A stretch of 64,000 nucleotides of DNA. Origin: Rhizobium glycinendophyticum. Lineage in GTDB: Bacteria; Pseudomonadota; Alphaproteobacteria; Rhizobiales; Rhizobiaceae. The stretch is taken from contig NZ_VFYP01000001.1 in assembly GCF_006443685.1 (NCBI RefSeq), positions 1,922,001-1,986,000 on the forward strand, read 5' to 3'. The translations under genes were made by a program, and so were the position numbers. A model generated the notes under the pieces. The model searched no databases, was not told the DNA's origin, and saw only the letters and a list, made by a program, of their open reading frames with translations. Below are positions 1-9,051 of the stretch, piece by piece (the stretch's first letter is position 1; each line of letters opens with the position of its first letter).

Positions 1-571
1 TGGCCATGCACATATGCTCGGCCTCGACGAACACGGCCACGCCGCGGGGCTGCAGCGTCTCGTCGATCGCCTGGGCGATCTGTGCCGTCATGTTCTCCTG
101 GGTCTGCAGGCGACGGGCAAAGACATCGACCACCCGTGCGATTTTAGACAGACCGAGAACGCGCCCCTTCGGCAGATAGGCAACATGCGCCTTGCCGATC
201 ACGGGAAGCATATGGTGTTCGCAATGGGAGAAGAAGGAAATGTCGCGCACCAGCACGATATCGTCATAGCCGCCGACCTCCTCGAAGGTCCGGCCAAGGA
301 CCTCGTCGATATCGACCTCGTATCCGGAAAACAACTCGCTGTAAGCCTTGGCAACGCGGGCGGGCGTGTCGAGCAGGCCTTCACGTTCCGGATCATCGCC
401 GGCCCACAGAAGAAGCGTGCGAACAGCGGCTTCCGCTTCCTCGCGCGTCGGGCGCCGCAAGTCGGCCGGCAGTTTCGTGACGATGGCATCCATGCCTTTG
501 GTCTCCCGGTCCCGATCCGTGTCGGCCGCGTGTTTGGCTTTTCTCGACTGTAAAGGCGCAATGCGGCTCAT
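1..571 (-). CDS. folE: GTP cyclohydrolase I (3' end beyond window)
   Basis: Converts GTP to 7,8-dihydroneopterin triphosphate, the first step of folate (and queuosine precursor) synthesis, as a cytoplasmic homodecamer. The reverse strand reads about 190 residues without a stop. It contains [18 protein letters not shown] (about 53-70), the zinc and catalytic segment [11 protein letters not shown] (Cys near 117, His 119-120), [18 protein letters not shown] and the second zinc cysteine in EAEHMCM at the window edge. The start at 571 is the first ATG; an internal ATG (MDAIVTKLP, near 493) is an alternative because many rhizobial homologues start there. The last 20 or so residues lie outside the window. 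Family assignment is firm; only the start is uncertain. Confidence 0.95.
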   Translation of the reverse strand, partial: MSRIAPLQSRKAKHAADTDRDRETKGMDAIVTKLPADLRRPTREEAEAAVRTLLLWAGDDPEREGLLDTPARVAKAYSELFSGYEVDIDEVLGRTFEEVGGYDDIVLVRDISFFSHCEHHMLPVIGKAHVAYLPKGRVLGLSKIARVVDVFARRLQTQENMTAQIAQAIDETLQPRGVAVFVEAEHMCMA

Positions 572-762
572 AATGCAAGTCCGTTCACGAAAATTGCGGG
601 GGCATGAAAACGCCTGGGGCGGCGTTTCCGTCGTTTGTCGCAGGCCGGCCTATCCGATATAGTGAGACATGAAGCTGAGAAAAAGGCGATCTGCGACATC
701 ATGGGGACGGCAAAGCCCTCATTCATCCCTATATACGAGCTGAGCAACAGCGCGGATTGATC

Positions 763-1209
763 ATGGACGACATCTACAATGCCAAAATTCTGGATTTCGC
801 CGGCAATATCGGCCGCATCGGCACCTTGCCGGATGCTCAGGCCACGGCCGAGAAGCACTCCAAACTCTGCGGTTCCCGGGTCAAGGTCTATCTGAAACTC
901 GAACACGGCGTGGTGTCGGATTTCGCCCACGAAGTCAAAGCCTGTGCCCTGGGACAGGCTTCGTCCGGCATCATGGCTCGCCATGTCGTTGGCGCAACGC
1001 CCGGCGAACTGCGTGCCGCGCGGTTCGATATGCTGGCTATGCTAAAAGAAGGCGGTGAGGGCCCGACGGGACGCTTCGAGGACATGCGCTTCCTTAAGCC
1101 CGTGCGCGATTACAAGGCCCGACATGCTTCCACCATGCTGACCTTCGATGCCGTTGTCGACTGTCTCGACCAGATCGAACACGGCAATCGGACGGCCGAG
1201 GCGAGCTGA
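763..1209 (+). CDS. IscU/NifU-N-like iron-sulfur cluster scaffold protein
   Basis: A 148-residue protein of the NifU N-terminal/IscU fold, inferred to act in cytoplasmic Fe-S cluster assembly. It starts MDDIYNAKILDFAGNIGRIG. Two of the three canonical IscU cysteines are recognisable: Cys36 in KLCGS and Cys61 in KACALGQASS. At the third position, where IscU proteins have a HCS motif, this protein reads RHAST, so that cysteine is replaced by alanine. The ATG at 763 is preferred over a TTG two codons earlier; neither has a strong ribosome binding site. yidD begins 3 bp downstream, so the two are probably cotranscribed. Fold assignment is good; whether it assembles clusters conventionally is open. 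Confidence 0.85.
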   Translation: MDDIYNAKILDFAGNIGRIGTLPDAQATAEKHSKLCGSRVKVYLKLEHGVVSDFAHEVKACALGQASSGIMARHVVGATPGELRAARFDMLAMLKEGGEGPTGRFEDMRFLKPVRDYKARHASTMLTFDAVVDCLDQIEHGNRTAEAS

Positions 1210-1212
1210 ACC

Positions 1213-1575
1213 ATGTGCAACGGCCCCGAATGCCGGCACAACGCATTGCCGCGGCACAGCCGCAACTGGAGCGGGCCTTTTCGCAAGACCCCCGGCCGCC
1301 TCTTCGGCATGGGCTTTATCCGCCTCTATCAACTGACAGCGTCGAGCATCATCGGCAGTTCCTGCCGCCACATGCCGACCTGTTCGGAGTATGGCTATGA
1401 AGCCGTGGCGCGCCACGGGCTCTGGTCCGGCGGTTGGCTGACGCTGTTTCGCGTCATGCGCTGTGGCCCGGGCGGTACCTGGGGCGTTGATCCCGTTCCC
1501 GAGACCCTCTCGAGACCACTCCGGTGGTACACACCCTGGCGCTTCTGGCGCGTAGGACGCCATACTCGGCACTGA
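1213..1575 (+). CDS. yidD: Membrane protein insertion efficiency factor YidD
   Basis: A 120-residue protein with the YidD signature CRHMPTCSEYGYEA near residues 51-64, preceded by a short amphipathic stretch (MGFIRLYQLTASSIIG). YidD proteins sit at the inner face of the cytoplasmic membrane and help YidC insert proteins. It starts 3 bp after the Fe-S scaffold stop, so it is likely translated from the same mRNA. The N-terminal 30 residues (MCNGPECRHN...) are an extension rich in Cys and His; similar extensions occur in alphaproteobacterial YidD. The basic C-terminal tail is typical. Identification is secure from the motif and length. Confidence 0.93.
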   Translation: MCNGPECRHNALPRHSRNWSGPFRKTPGRLFGMGFIRLYQLTASSIIGSSCRHMPTCSEYGYEAVARHGLWSGGWLTLFRVMRCGPGGTWGVDPVPETLSRPLRWYTPWRFWRVGRHTRH

Positions 1576-1639
1576 CTTGACGAATCGGCAGCGCTGTCAT
1601 TCGCTTCCCAGGACAAGACGGCCTTCCGGAGTGCTTGAG

Positions 1640-2068
1640 ATGCCCATGCCCCTCGAATATCGCCAGGCGTCGGCCGACTTCGATCGTTTCATGAAGGACC
1701 TCGTCACCACTTCGATGCTGACCTCGTCTCATCAGGCCTACACCATGCTCCAGGCGGTGTTTTACGTCTTCCGCCGTCGCCTGACAGTGGCCGAGGCGAT
1801 CGCCTTCGCAGGCGTTCTGCCGCCTGTCTTGCGGGCAATCTTCGTCAGCGACTGGCGTCCAGAAGAGCCACAATTGCCGTTTGTTGCGCGCGACGAACTG
1901 CAGAAGGAAATCCGCGCTTTTCGCTACGACCATAACCTCTCGACGGAGACAGCGGTGGAGGATGTCGCGGAAAGTCTGAAACGGCATGTGGATGCCAGAG
2001 CCTTCCAACGGCTTTTGGCAGGCTTTGCGCCGGAAGCGCGTCACTTTTGGAAACTTCACCCAGCCTAG
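1640..2068 (+). CDS. DUF2267 domain-containing protein
   Basis: A 142-residue soluble protein of the DUF2267 family, whose function is unknown. Characteristic stretches are MPMPLEYRQASADFDRFM at the start, the segment around AYTMLQAVFYVFRRRL, and FAGVLPPVLRAIFVSDW. The reading frame is open back to a TTG at 1577, but the ATG at 1640 has a GGAG-type ribosome binding site about 9 bp upstream and matches the usual family start. It follows yidD by 64 bp and may be the last gene of that transcript. No catalytic motif is visible. Confidence 0.8.
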   Translation: MPMPLEYRQASADFDRFMKDLVTTSMLTSSHQAYTMLQAVFYVFRRRLTVAEAIAFAGVLPPVLRAIFVSDWRPEEPQLPFVARDELQKEIRAFRYDHNLSTETAVEDVAESLKRHVDARAFQRLLAGFAPEARHFWKLHPA

Positions 2069-2087
2069 CAAGATCCTTTACTCCACA

Positions 2088-2145
2088 GCGCTTTCGTCCT
2101 AAGGAGCGCCGGTAAATCGCGGGTTCGAGCCCGCCCCTTTCACCA
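2088..2145 (+). promoter_or_regulatory. Possible tRNA-mimic leader or tRNA remnant before thrS
   Basis: Two adjoining elements lie between the DUF2267 gene and thrS. The first (2088-2109) is a hairpin GCGCTTT/GGAGCGC with loop CGTCCTAA, whose loop contains CGT, equivalent to a tRNA-Thr anticodon. The second (2119-2145) reads like the 3' end of a tRNA: stem GCGGG, loop TTCGAG, stem CCCGC, then seven bases CCCTTTC, A and CCA. The T loop is one base short and no 5' acceptor strand (GAAAGGG) was found upstream, so this is not a full tRNA. E. coli ThrRS binds tRNA-like hairpins in its own mRNA; an analogous operator is possible here, as is a tRNA relic. Confidence 0.3.
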
Positions 2146-2183
2146 CCCGCATTCGTTGGCGGGACTGGATCAGGAGACATAGC

Positions 2184-4181
2184 ATGTCCGCTTCCGTATC
2201 TCTTACTTTCCCCGATGGTTCCATTCGCGAATACGCCGCCGGCACGACCGGTGCGCAGGTCGCCGAATCCATTTCCAAGTCGCTGGCCAAGAAGGCCGTC
2301 GCCATCGCGCTCGACGGCACCGTACGCGACCTTTCCGACCCCGTCATCGACGGTAAGATCGAGATCGTAACCCGCGCCGATCCGCGCGCCCTGGAACTGA
2401 TCCGCCACGATGCGGCGCATGTTATGGCGGAAGCCGTGCAGGAATTGTGGCCGGGAACCCAGGTGACCATCGGGCCTGTGATCGAGAACGGCTTCTACTA
2501 CGACTTCGCCAAGGAAGAGCCCTTCACGCCCGACGATCTACCGAAGATTGAAAAGCGGATGAAGGAGATCATCCAGCGCAACAAGCCCTTCACCAAGGAA
2601 GTCTGGTCGCGTGACAAGGCCAAGGAAGTCTTTGCCTCCAAGGGTGAAAAATACAAGGTCGAGTTGGTCGATGCGATCCCGGAAGATCAGGAGCTGAAGA
2701 TCTACTATCAGGGGGACTGGTTCGACCTCTGCCGTGGGCCGCATATGGCGTCCACCGGGCAGATCGGCATGGCCTTCAAGCTGATGAAGGTGGCAGGCGC
2801 CTATTGGCGCGGTGACAGCAACAACACGATGCTGAGCCGCATCTACGGCACCGCCTTTGCTGAACAGGAAGAGCTGGACCGTTACCTGCATATCCTGGCC
2901 GAGGCCGAAAAGCGGGATCACCGCAAGCTCGGCCGTGAAATGGATCTCTTCCATTTCCAGGAGGAGGGCCCCGGCGTCGTCTTCTGGCACGGCAAGGGCT
3001 GGCGCATGTTCCAGACGCTGACCTCCTATATGCGCCGTCGTCTCGAAGGTACCTATCAGGAAGTCAACGCGCCGCAGGTGCTCGACAAGTCGCTGTGGGA
3101 GACCTCCGGTCACTGGGGCTGGTACCAGGAGAACATGTTCGCGGTGAAGTCCGCCCATGCTTTTACCCACCCTGATGACGAGGAAGCCGACCAGAAGATT
3201 TTTGCGCTGAAGCCGATGAACTGCCCGGGTCACGTGCAGATCTTCAAGCATGGCCTCAAATCCTATCGCGAGCTGCCGGTTCGTCTCGCCGAATTCGGCA
3301 ATGTCCACCGTTACGAGGCCTCCGGCGCGTTGCACGGTCTGATGCGCGTGCGCGGCTTCACCCAGGACGACGCCCACGTCTTCTGCACGGAAGAGCAGAT
3401 GGCGGCCGAATGCCTGCGCATCAACGACCTGATCCTTTCGGTCTACGAGGACTTCGGTTTTGGTGAGATCGTCGTAAAACTCTCGACCCGCCCGGAAAAG
3501 CGCGTCGGCTCGGACGATCTATGGGATCGCGCCGAAAGCGTGATGATGGAGGTCTTGAAGCAGATCGAGGAACAGTCGGGCGGCCGCATCAAGACCGGTA
3601 TTCTGCCGGGCGAGGGCGCGTTCTACGGTCCGAAGTTCGAATACACGCTTCGCGACGCCATCGGCCGTGAGTGGCAGTGCGGCACGACCCAGGTCGACTT
3701 CAACCTGCCGGAGCGCTTTGGCGCCTTCTACATCGACGACAAGTCGGAGAAGAAGCAGCCGGTCATGATCCACCGCGCCATCTGCGGCTCGATGGAACGC
3801 TTCCTCGGCATCCTGATCGAGAACTTCGCCGGGCACATGCCGCTCTGGTTCGCACCGCTGCAGGTCGTCGTTGCCACGATCACCTCGGATGCCGACGACT
3901 ACGGTCGTGAGGTTGCCGAGCAGCTGCGCGAAGCGGGTCTGCAGGTCGAGACGGACTTCCGCAACGAGAAGATCAACTACAAGGTCCGCGAACACTCCGT
4001 GACCAAGGTTCCGGTGATCATCGTCTGCGGCAAGCGCGAGGCGGAAGAGAAGACGGTCAACATCCGTCGTCTGGGATCGCAGGAGCAGGTCTCGATGCCA
4101 TTGGTCGAGGCGGTGGCGGTGCTGGCGGGCGAAGCAACGCCTCCGGACGTCAAGCGCAAGCTGGCCAACCGCAAGATCTGA
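2184..4181 (+). CDS. thrS: Threonyl-tRNA synthetase
   Basis: Charges tRNA-Thr with threonine in the cytoplasm (class II synthetase). The 665-residue protein has the full ThrRS layout: an N-terminal TGS domain (about 1-65, [16 protein letters not shown]), the editing domain with the HxxxH zinc site in [10 protein letters not shown], the catalytic core with the MNCPGH zinc cysteine near 347, motif 3 in [17 protein letters not shown], and a C-terminal anticodon-binding domain. The ATG at 2184 follows an AGGAGA site by 7 bp. Length matches alphaproteobacterial ThrRS. The leader upstream contains tRNA-like structures that may be relevant to autoregulation. Confidence 0.98.
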   Translation: MSASVSLTFPDGSIREYAAGTTGAQVAESISKSLAKKAVAIALDGTVRDLSDPVIDGKIEIVTRADPRALELIRHDAAHVMAEAVQELWPGTQVTIGPVIENGFYYDFAKEEPFTPDDLPKIEKRMKEIIQRNKPFTKEVWSRDKAKEVFASKGEKYKVELVDAIPEDQELKIYYQGDWFDLCRGPHMASTGQIGMAFKLMKVAGAYWRGDSNNTMLSRIYGTAFAEQEELDRYLHILAEAEKRDHRKLGREMDLFHFQEEGPGVVFWHGKGWRMFQTLTSYMRRRLEGTYQEVNAPQVLDKSLWETSGHWGWYQENMFAVKSAHAFTHPDDEEADQKIFALKPMNCPGHVQIFKHGLKSYRELPVRLAEFGNVHRYEASGALHGLMRVRGFTQDDAHVFCTEEQMAAECLRINDLILSVYEDFGFGEIVVKLSTRPEKRVGSDDLWDRAESVMMEVLKQIEEQSGGRIKTGILPGEGAFYGPKFEYTLRDAIGREWQCGTTQVDFNLPERFGAFYIDDKSEKKQPVMIHRAICGSMERFLGILIENFAGHMPLWFAPLQVVVATITSDADDYGREVAEQLREAGLQVETDFRNEKINYKVREHSVTKVPVIIVCGKREAEEKTVNIRRLGSQEQVSMPLVEAVAVLAGEATPPDVKRKLANRKI

Positions 4182-4283
4182 AGGGAGGGTGTCTGGCGGG
4201 ATCTTCAGGTTCCTGTCAGACACCTGTCATCAAATGTGCATATGACAGAATCATGATTGTCGTCAGGCCATCGAGGTGTCTTC

Positions 4284-5123
4284 GTGAAGTTCAATGAACT
4301 GTCTTATGCCAACGCCCGTGATCCCAAGCTGAAGCGCTGGTTCATCCGATCGATCGAGGGCCTCTCGGGCCGGGACCGCTACACGCGGCTATACGAGATC
4401 TGGCGCAACGACATCGTCGGTAAGACGGACCGCGTCTTCGGCAAGATGCTCGATCTCATCAACGTCGACCTGAAGGTGCAGGGTAGCTGGCCACCGGAGT
4501 ACATTCCGGAAGGTCCCATCGTCATGGTGGCCAATCATCCTTTCGGCATCGGCGACGGTATTGCGGTGCTGGCGTTGGCCGAGCAGCTTGGTCGTCCGTT
4601 CCGTGTGCTGATCAACAACGAACTGCTGAAGGTGCCGGAGATGGCGCCATATTCACTGCCGGTCTCTTTTGAGGAAACCAAGGAAGCGCTCTCCATCAAC
4701 ATGCAGACCCGCCACGAGGCGCTGCGTCTGCTGAAGGAGGGGGTCACGGTTGTGATATTTCCGGCCGGTGGCGTTGCAACAGCGAAGAAGGGCTTTGGTA
4801 GGGCGGAAGACCTGCCCTGGAAGATGTTCCCGGCCAAGCTCATTCAGGCAGCCAGGGCCAATGTCGTGCCTGTTTATTTCGAAGGTCAGAACGGACGGCT
4901 GTTCCATCTGGCGAGCAAGATCTCGCTCACCCTGCGCGTCTCCCTTCTCATCCGCGAATTCCGCCGACTGTCCGGTTCGGCGATTTCTGCCCGTGTTGGG
5001 CCGATGATAACTTGGGAGGAGTTGAGCGCGCTTGTCGACCGCAAGGACCTGCTGGCCCGTCTATTCGGCGCCGTCTTCAGCATGGCGCCTGTAGAGCGGC
5101 GGCGTTTCCGCAAGGCGGCCTGA
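4284..5123 (+). CDS. Lysophospholipid acyltransferase family protein
   Basis: A 279-residue acyltransferase of the PlsC/LPLAT superfamily, predicted to transfer an acyl chain to a lyso-lipid at the inner membrane. The first motif is ANHPFGIGDG, with His85 and Asp91 separated by five residues as in the hemolysin-like LPLAT subfamily rather than the HX4D of classical PlsC. The second motif is FPAGGVATAKKG (about 159-170). The frame is open to a TTG at 4257, but GTG 4284 has GAGG 7 bp upstream and gives the start VKFNELSYAN. The acceptor lipid cannot be told from sequence; ornithine-lipid or phospholipid synthesis are both possible. Confidence 0.8.
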   Translation: MKFNELSYANARDPKLKRWFIRSIEGLSGRDRYTRLYEIWRNDIVGKTDRVFGKMLDLINVDLKVQGSWPPEYIPEGPIVMVANHPFGIGDGIAVLALAEQLGRPFRVLINNELLKVPEMAPYSLPVSFEETKEALSINMQTRHEALRLLKEGVTVVIFPAGGVATAKKGFGRAEDLPWKMFPAKLIQAARANVVPVYFEGQNGRLFHLASKISLTLRVSLLIREFRRLSGSAISARVGPMITWEELSALVDRKDLLARLFGAVFSMAPVERRRFRKAA

Positions 5124-5130
5124 CTTCAGA

Positions 5131-6090
5131 TCAGTTGGTAAGCGGCAGCTCGACGTCGATGTTGCTGCCGGCGGCGACCTCAAAATCCTTCTGGTAGATC
5201 TTGTCCTTGTTGCGCGCGACAACCGTGTATTGTCCCTCGGACAGCACCATGACTGGAAAGGCGGAGACGCTTTCCGCGACGATGTCGCCGCCCGATGTTA
5301 GAACAGACCATGCCGTGTCCGCGATGGCTTCGCCACCCGGCTCGGAGACCAGCTTGAAGCCCACCTGCGAGGCGCGGTGCTGGATCGTCGCTTCGGTGAG
5401 TTCACCGGCCTCGACCGTGATGTCGGCGCGCACCACCGCATTCACCGATCCATATTCGGAAACGACGTGATAGGTGCCTGCATTCAGCCGGACGATGGTG
5501 TTCGGTTTGACGTCGGCGAGCACCAGACCCCGTTCGCCGTCTTCGCGCACTTCGGACGAGTAGATGTCGAAGCTGAGTTGCTTGTCGGGGATGTGCGAAT
5601 CGGCGCCGGACACCGCACTGAGCGTCAGTCCGCCTGCGTCCAGCACCATCACCTGCTCTTCGACATCGCCGACTGCAGGAACGTTGAGTTTCTTTGTGGC
5701 GCCAGCGCGGCCAAAGGAAACGTTGACGAAATAATCGCCCGGGGCGAGCTGGAAGGCTGCCGATCCGCCTTCGGCGCTTGCAAGCAAAGGCAGCTTTCCG
5801 TCGGCGCCCGGAATGGGACTGAACACGCGCCAGGACAGCCCATGCTGCATGGCGTCGCCCTTGGCCGTCAGCTTGGCTTCCAGCTTGACGCTGCGGCTCT
5901 GGTTTACGGGGGCAAGCGCTTCTGCGCCGGGCGCGGAGAAAGCCTTAAGCTTCGGCATCTTGGTCGAACCATTCAACTGCTTGAACGTATCGAACGCTTC
6001 CTGCGAACGGCTCTCGGGCGCAGCCGTGAGGACTACGCAAAACCCGACGACGACACGGGCGAGAATTCCTTGGCAGGTCATGCGATGCAC
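5131..6090 (-). CDS. Secreted protein with three beta-rich repeats
   Basis: A 319-residue protein of unknown function. It has an N-terminal signal-peptide-like segment (GILARVVVGFCVVLTAAP) and is probably periplasmic. After a linker it shows three related modules of about 70-80 residues, each with a W/F-x-V/I-x-S start, an LxxGxYxV core and a charged beta-rich end: LAPGDYFVNVSFG, LNAGTYHVVSEYG and LSEGQYTVVARNK. These resemble carboxypeptidase-regulatory or Ig-like folds. A GTG start at 6090 has a GGAAGGAAG sequence about 10 bp upstream; ATG 6081 is the alternative. It is convergent with the acyltransferase gene (7 bp gap). No enzyme motif is seen. Confidence 0.7.
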   Translation of the reverse strand: MHRMTCQGILARVVVGFCVVLTAAPESRSQEAFDTFKQLNGSTKMPKLKAFSAPGAEALAPVNQSRSVKLEAKLTAKGDAMQHGLSWRVFSPIPGADGKLPLLASAEGGSAAFQLAPGDYFVNVSFGRAGATKKLNVPAVGDVEEQVMVLDAGGLTLSAVSGADSHIPDKQLSFDIYSSEVREDGERGLVLADVKPNTIVRLNAGTYHVVSEYGSVNAVVRADITVEAGELTEATIQHRASQVGFKLVSEPGGEAIADTAWSVLTSGGDIVAESVSAFPVMVLSEGQYTVVARNKDKIYQKDFEVAAGSNIDVELPLTN

Positions 6091-6190
6091 TGTCTGTTGA
6101 CTTCCTTCCCAATGCCGGCAACTTCAAACCGAATGCCGTGGCAATTTCAAGACCGGCTTTGTTCCCACAGGCCGACAAGGGTTATCATCT

Positions 6191-6775
6191 ATGCGAAATG
6201 ACATCAAACTGCTTGATTATCTGGCCATCCGCCGCTCGGTCCCCGCGTTTCAGATGCGCGAGCCCGGCCCGGACCGCCGGGAAATCGAATCAATACTCTC
6301 CCTTGCTGTCCGCGTTCCCGATCACGGCAAGCTCGCTCCCTGGCGATTCATCGTCTATCGCGGCGAAGAGCGCGCGCGGATCGGAGAGGCGCTTCTTGCC
6401 ATGGCGCTCGACAAGAATCCCGATCTGTCCGATGAAATGATCCAGGTGGAGCGCAGTCGCTTTACCCGCGCCCCCGTCGTCATCGCAGTGGTCTCCACGG
6501 CTGCCCCGCATTTCAAGATACCCGAGTGGGAGCAGGTGATGTCCGCCGGTGCCGTCTGCCTCAATCTTTTGATGGCTGCCAACGCCTATGGTTACGTCTC
6601 GAACTGGCTGTCCGAATGGTTTGCCTTCGACGAGAGTGCCTATCCGCTGCTGGGAGTTAAGGCGGGAGAGAAGGTCGCCGGCTTCATTCATATCGGCTCA
6701 ACCGACTTCCCGATCGTCGAGCGACCACGTCCTGCCTTGTCGGATGTCGTCACATGGCAGGGTGGCGAGGATTGA
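6191..6775 (+). CDS. Nitroreductase family protein (YdjA-like)
   Basis: A 194-residue FMN-dependent oxidoreductase of the nitroreductase superfamily. The N-terminal FMN-binding segment IRRSVPAFQ is followed by [20 protein letters not shown], and the C-terminal half has the family pattern [21 protein letters not shown]. The compact length and the [11 protein letters not shown] segment match the YdjA branch. The stop codon TGA overlaps the ATG of the next gene, a flavin reductase, so the two are translationally coupled and may work together. The physiological substrate is unknown. Confidence 0.88.
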   Translation: MRNDIKLLDYLAIRRSVPAFQMREPGPDRREIESILSLAVRVPDHGKLAPWRFIVYRGEERARIGEALLAMALDKNPDLSDEMIQVERSRFTRAPVVIAVVSTAAPHFKIPEWEQVMSAGAVCLNLLMAANAYGYVSNWLSEWFAFDESAYPLLGVKAGEKVAGFIHIGSTDFPIVERPRPALSDVVTWQGGED

Positions 6776-7389
6776 TGTTCTACGATACCGCAAGCAATGC
6801 TCATCGCATGGCGCACGATCCCTTCAAGGCGATCGTCGCGCCGAGACCCATCGGCTGGATTGGGACGAAGGGCAGGGACGGCAGTCTGAACCTGTCTCCC
6901 TATTCCTTTTTCAACGCAGTCGGTGACCGGCCAAAAATGGTGATGTTCTCGTCGAGCGGCCGCAAGGACAGTCTTCGCAACGTGGAAGAGACAGGCGTCT
7001 TCACCACGAGTTTCGTTAGTCGGGCCCTGCTCGAGAAGATGAGCCTGTCGTCGACACCGGTCCCCTATGGCACCGACGAGTTTGCCCTTGCCGGATTGAC
7101 GGCTCTTGAGGGCCGGGTGGTCGACGCACCCTATGTGGGAGAGGCGGTGGCCGTGCTCGAATGCCGTGTCACCATGGTGACGATGCTGCCCGACATTGAT
7201 GGTAACGACACCGACAGCCACGCGGTTTTCGGGCAGGTCATGGGGATCCACATCGATGAGAGGGTTATTCGCAATGGACGGTTTGATCTCGGACTGGCCG
7301 ATCCCATCCTGCGTGCCGGTTACATGGATTATGCCGGCATTTCGTCCTTAATCGAACTCGCCCGCCCCAACCAGCGGGCCAGTGGTTAA
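6775..7389 (+). CDS. Flavin reductase family protein
   Basis: A 204-residue protein of the flavin-reductase-like FMN-binding split-barrel family. Typical stretches are MAHDPFKAIVAPRPIGWIGT near the start and LNLSPYSFFNAVGDRP. Members reduce free FMN/FAD with NAD(P)H or bind FMN as stand-alone oxidoreductases. The ATG at 6775 shares one base with the preceding nitroreductase stop (TGATG), which fixes the start and indicates translational coupling. A longer in-frame start at 6754 would lie inside the upstream gene and is not favoured. The pairing suggests a two-component flavin system, but this is inference. Confidence 0.87.
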   Translation: MFYDTASNAHRMAHDPFKAIVAPRPIGWIGTKGRDGSLNLSPYSFFNAVGDRPKMVMFSSSGRKDSLRNVEETGVFTTSFVSRALLEKMSLSSTPVPYGTDEFALAGLTALEGRVVDAPYVGEAVAVLECRVTMVTMLPDIDGNDTDSHAVFGQVMGIHIDERVIRNGRFDLGLADPILRAGYMDYAGISSLIELARPNQRASG

Positions 7390-7480
7390 TGAACGTGGTG
7401 AACGTTTCTTAAAGACTTTGGCGCTAGGGTCTTCATGACCGGGATCATCCGGTGCGTGTTCGTAGCGAGTGGGTCTGACT

Positions 7481-8620
7481 GTGATCGTTGCCGCATTTCT
7501 GAAATGGGTCGAAACCGCCAGAACGCAGGAGCGGGCCAAAGCTGCCAATGCTCTTGCTCGCGCCTATCTGCGATCTCAAATGTCCGCCGACGAGCGCCAG
7601 GCAGCACAGGTGGCCATGACCTATCTGCTGGATGACCCGTCGCCCCGTGTGCGCCTGGCTTTGGCGGAAGTTCTTGCCGCTGAGCCCCGCGCGCCGCGTG
7701 CAATCATGGTTTCCTTGTCAGAAGACCAACCCGAAATCGCCTCCACCGTCATTCTACTGTCGCCAGTGCTCACCGATGCCGATCTGGTCGATATCGCAGG
7801 CCGTGGTACAGTGGAAACCCGCGCACTCGTCGCTGCGCGAGGGACCGTGAGCGTTGGGGTCGCCGCAGCCCTGGCCGAGATCGGTGATGCCGCAGAGCTG
7901 GAAGTCCTGCTCGAGAACCCCGGTGCTCGCCTCACACCTTTCACGTTGCGCCGCATTGCCGAAAGACATGGCCGCGATGAACGTATCCGCGCCCTGCTGT
8001 TGGATCGCGACGATCTGTCCGCTGGCCTGCGTCAGTTGCTGGTACAATTCGTCGCCGAAGCGCTGTCCGGTTCAGGGCTGGTGATCGGCGCAATCGGCAG
8101 TCGCCGCATCGAACGGATCGCCCGCGAAGCGAGCGACAGTGCGACGGTGGCTCTGCTTTCTGATGTTCATGGCGAAGAATTGCGCCACCTGACGGATCAA
8201 CTGCGTGATGCCGGCCGCCTGACACCTGCATTCCTGATGCATGCGCTCTGTGCCGGGCGCACCGATTTCTTTGCCGCTGCCGTCGAATCGATCTCTGGCC
8301 TCGACGAGCGCCGGGTCCGTGCCATCCTGGCCACCGGCCGTCTGCATGCGGTGCGCGCGCTCCTCGAATCCACAGGCCTTTCCCGCGAGATCAGCCCTCT
8401 CTTTGTCGACGCGATCACGCAGTGGCGCAGCCTCATCCAATCCGCCCACGGCCTCGAACTGGATAACATAGCCCACCGCCTGATTGCGCGGCACCGCGGA
8501 CAGACAGGTCTGAGCGATACGGCTCGCGCTTTGCTTGATATGGTCGAAAGGCTCGCGATCGCGGAGGAGCGTCGTCTCGCCCGCGATTATGCCAGCGGTC
8601 TGGCGCTTGCTGCGGCCTGA
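7481..8620 (+). CDS. DUF2336 domain-containing protein
   Basis: A 379-residue soluble, largely alpha-helical protein of the DUF2336 family, common in Rhizobiales and of unknown function. Near the N-terminus it has AMTYLLDDPSPRVRLALAEVL, a HEAT-repeat-like helix pair, followed by further helical repeats. GTG 7481 (VIVAAFLKWVETAR) fits the family start; another GTG four codons earlier at 7469 is possible. It stands alone, 91 bp after the flavin reductase and convergent with the next gene (11 bp gap). Confidence 0.8.
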   Translation: MIVAAFLKWVETARTQERAKAANALARAYLRSQMSADERQAAQVAMTYLLDDPSPRVRLALAEVLAAEPRAPRAIMVSLSEDQPEIASTVILLSPVLTDADLVDIAGRGTVETRALVAARGTVSVGVAAALAEIGDAAELEVLLENPGARLTPFTLRRIAERHGRDERIRALLLDRDDLSAGLRQLLVQFVAEALSGSGLVIGAIGSRRIERIAREASDSATVALLSDVHGEELRHLTDQLRDAGRLTPAFLMHALCAGRTDFFAAAVESISGLDERRVRAILATGRLHAVRALLESTGLSREISPLFVDAITQWRSLIQSAHGLELDNIAHRLIARHRGQTGLSDTARALLDMVERLAIAEERRLARDYASGLALAAA

Positions 8621-8631
8621 GTCGCGAGGGC

Positions 8632-9051
8632 TCAGGGAATGATCTTCTTCGCCACCCAGGAATAACTGTCCGACACAACATGGATCGGCGTCTCGAAGAT
8701 CATCTTGATTTGCGCACGGCCCGGCAGCACCTCGCGGATCGTGTCGATCGCCCGTGACGTCAACGTCTTGTGCTCCTCGGTCAGTTCTGGCTTTGCCTTG
8801 ACCGTGGCCGCCGCATCGGCATTTGCCTTTGCCGAGGCTTCCACGGCATCGGCGATATCCGGCGGTGGCGCCTGGCAGACTGCGACCGCGGTCGGAAAGC
8901 CGATATTTCCGTACCGCGAGAGAACCGACTCGGATGCCGCATCGCAGAGTTCAATCGACACGAAACGCTCCGGCGGCGTCTCGACGAACTGGCATTGATT
9001 GACACTGTCGTCACAGCCGAGGATCGTCATCATGATCAGGGCGGTCTTCAT
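8632..9051 (-). CDS. Hypothetical protein, conserved-looking, four cysteines
   Basis: A 139-residue protein without a recognised domain. The N-terminus MKTALIMMTILGCDDSVNQCQ is weakly hydrophobic and resembles a poor signal peptide. Cys13, Cys20, Cys36 and a further Cys in AVAVCQAPPP could form disulfides if the protein is exported. The middle is Ala-rich (EASAKANADAAATVKAK), and the C-terminal part PIHVVSDSYSWVAKKIIP is hydrophobic. A GGAG site lies about 10 bp before the ATG. The codon pattern looks coding. No function can be inferred. Confidence 0.65.
   Translation of the reverse strand: MKTALIMMTILGCDDSVNQCQFVETPPERFVSIELCDAASESVLSRYGNIGFPTAVAVCQAPPPDIADAVEASAKANADAAATVKAKPELTEEHKTLTSRAIDTIREVLPGRAQIKMIFETPIHVVSDSYSWVAKKIIP

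Noticed and set aside
757..771. TTGAT-like half of an FNR box before the Fe-S scaffold gene
   Set aside because: The second half (GACGA) does not match ATCAA, and the site overlaps the start codon.
2110..2145. Complete tRNA gene before thrS
   Set aside because: T loop is one base short, and no matching 5' acceptor strand or D arm could be found in the preceding 70 bases; kept only as a tRNA-like element.
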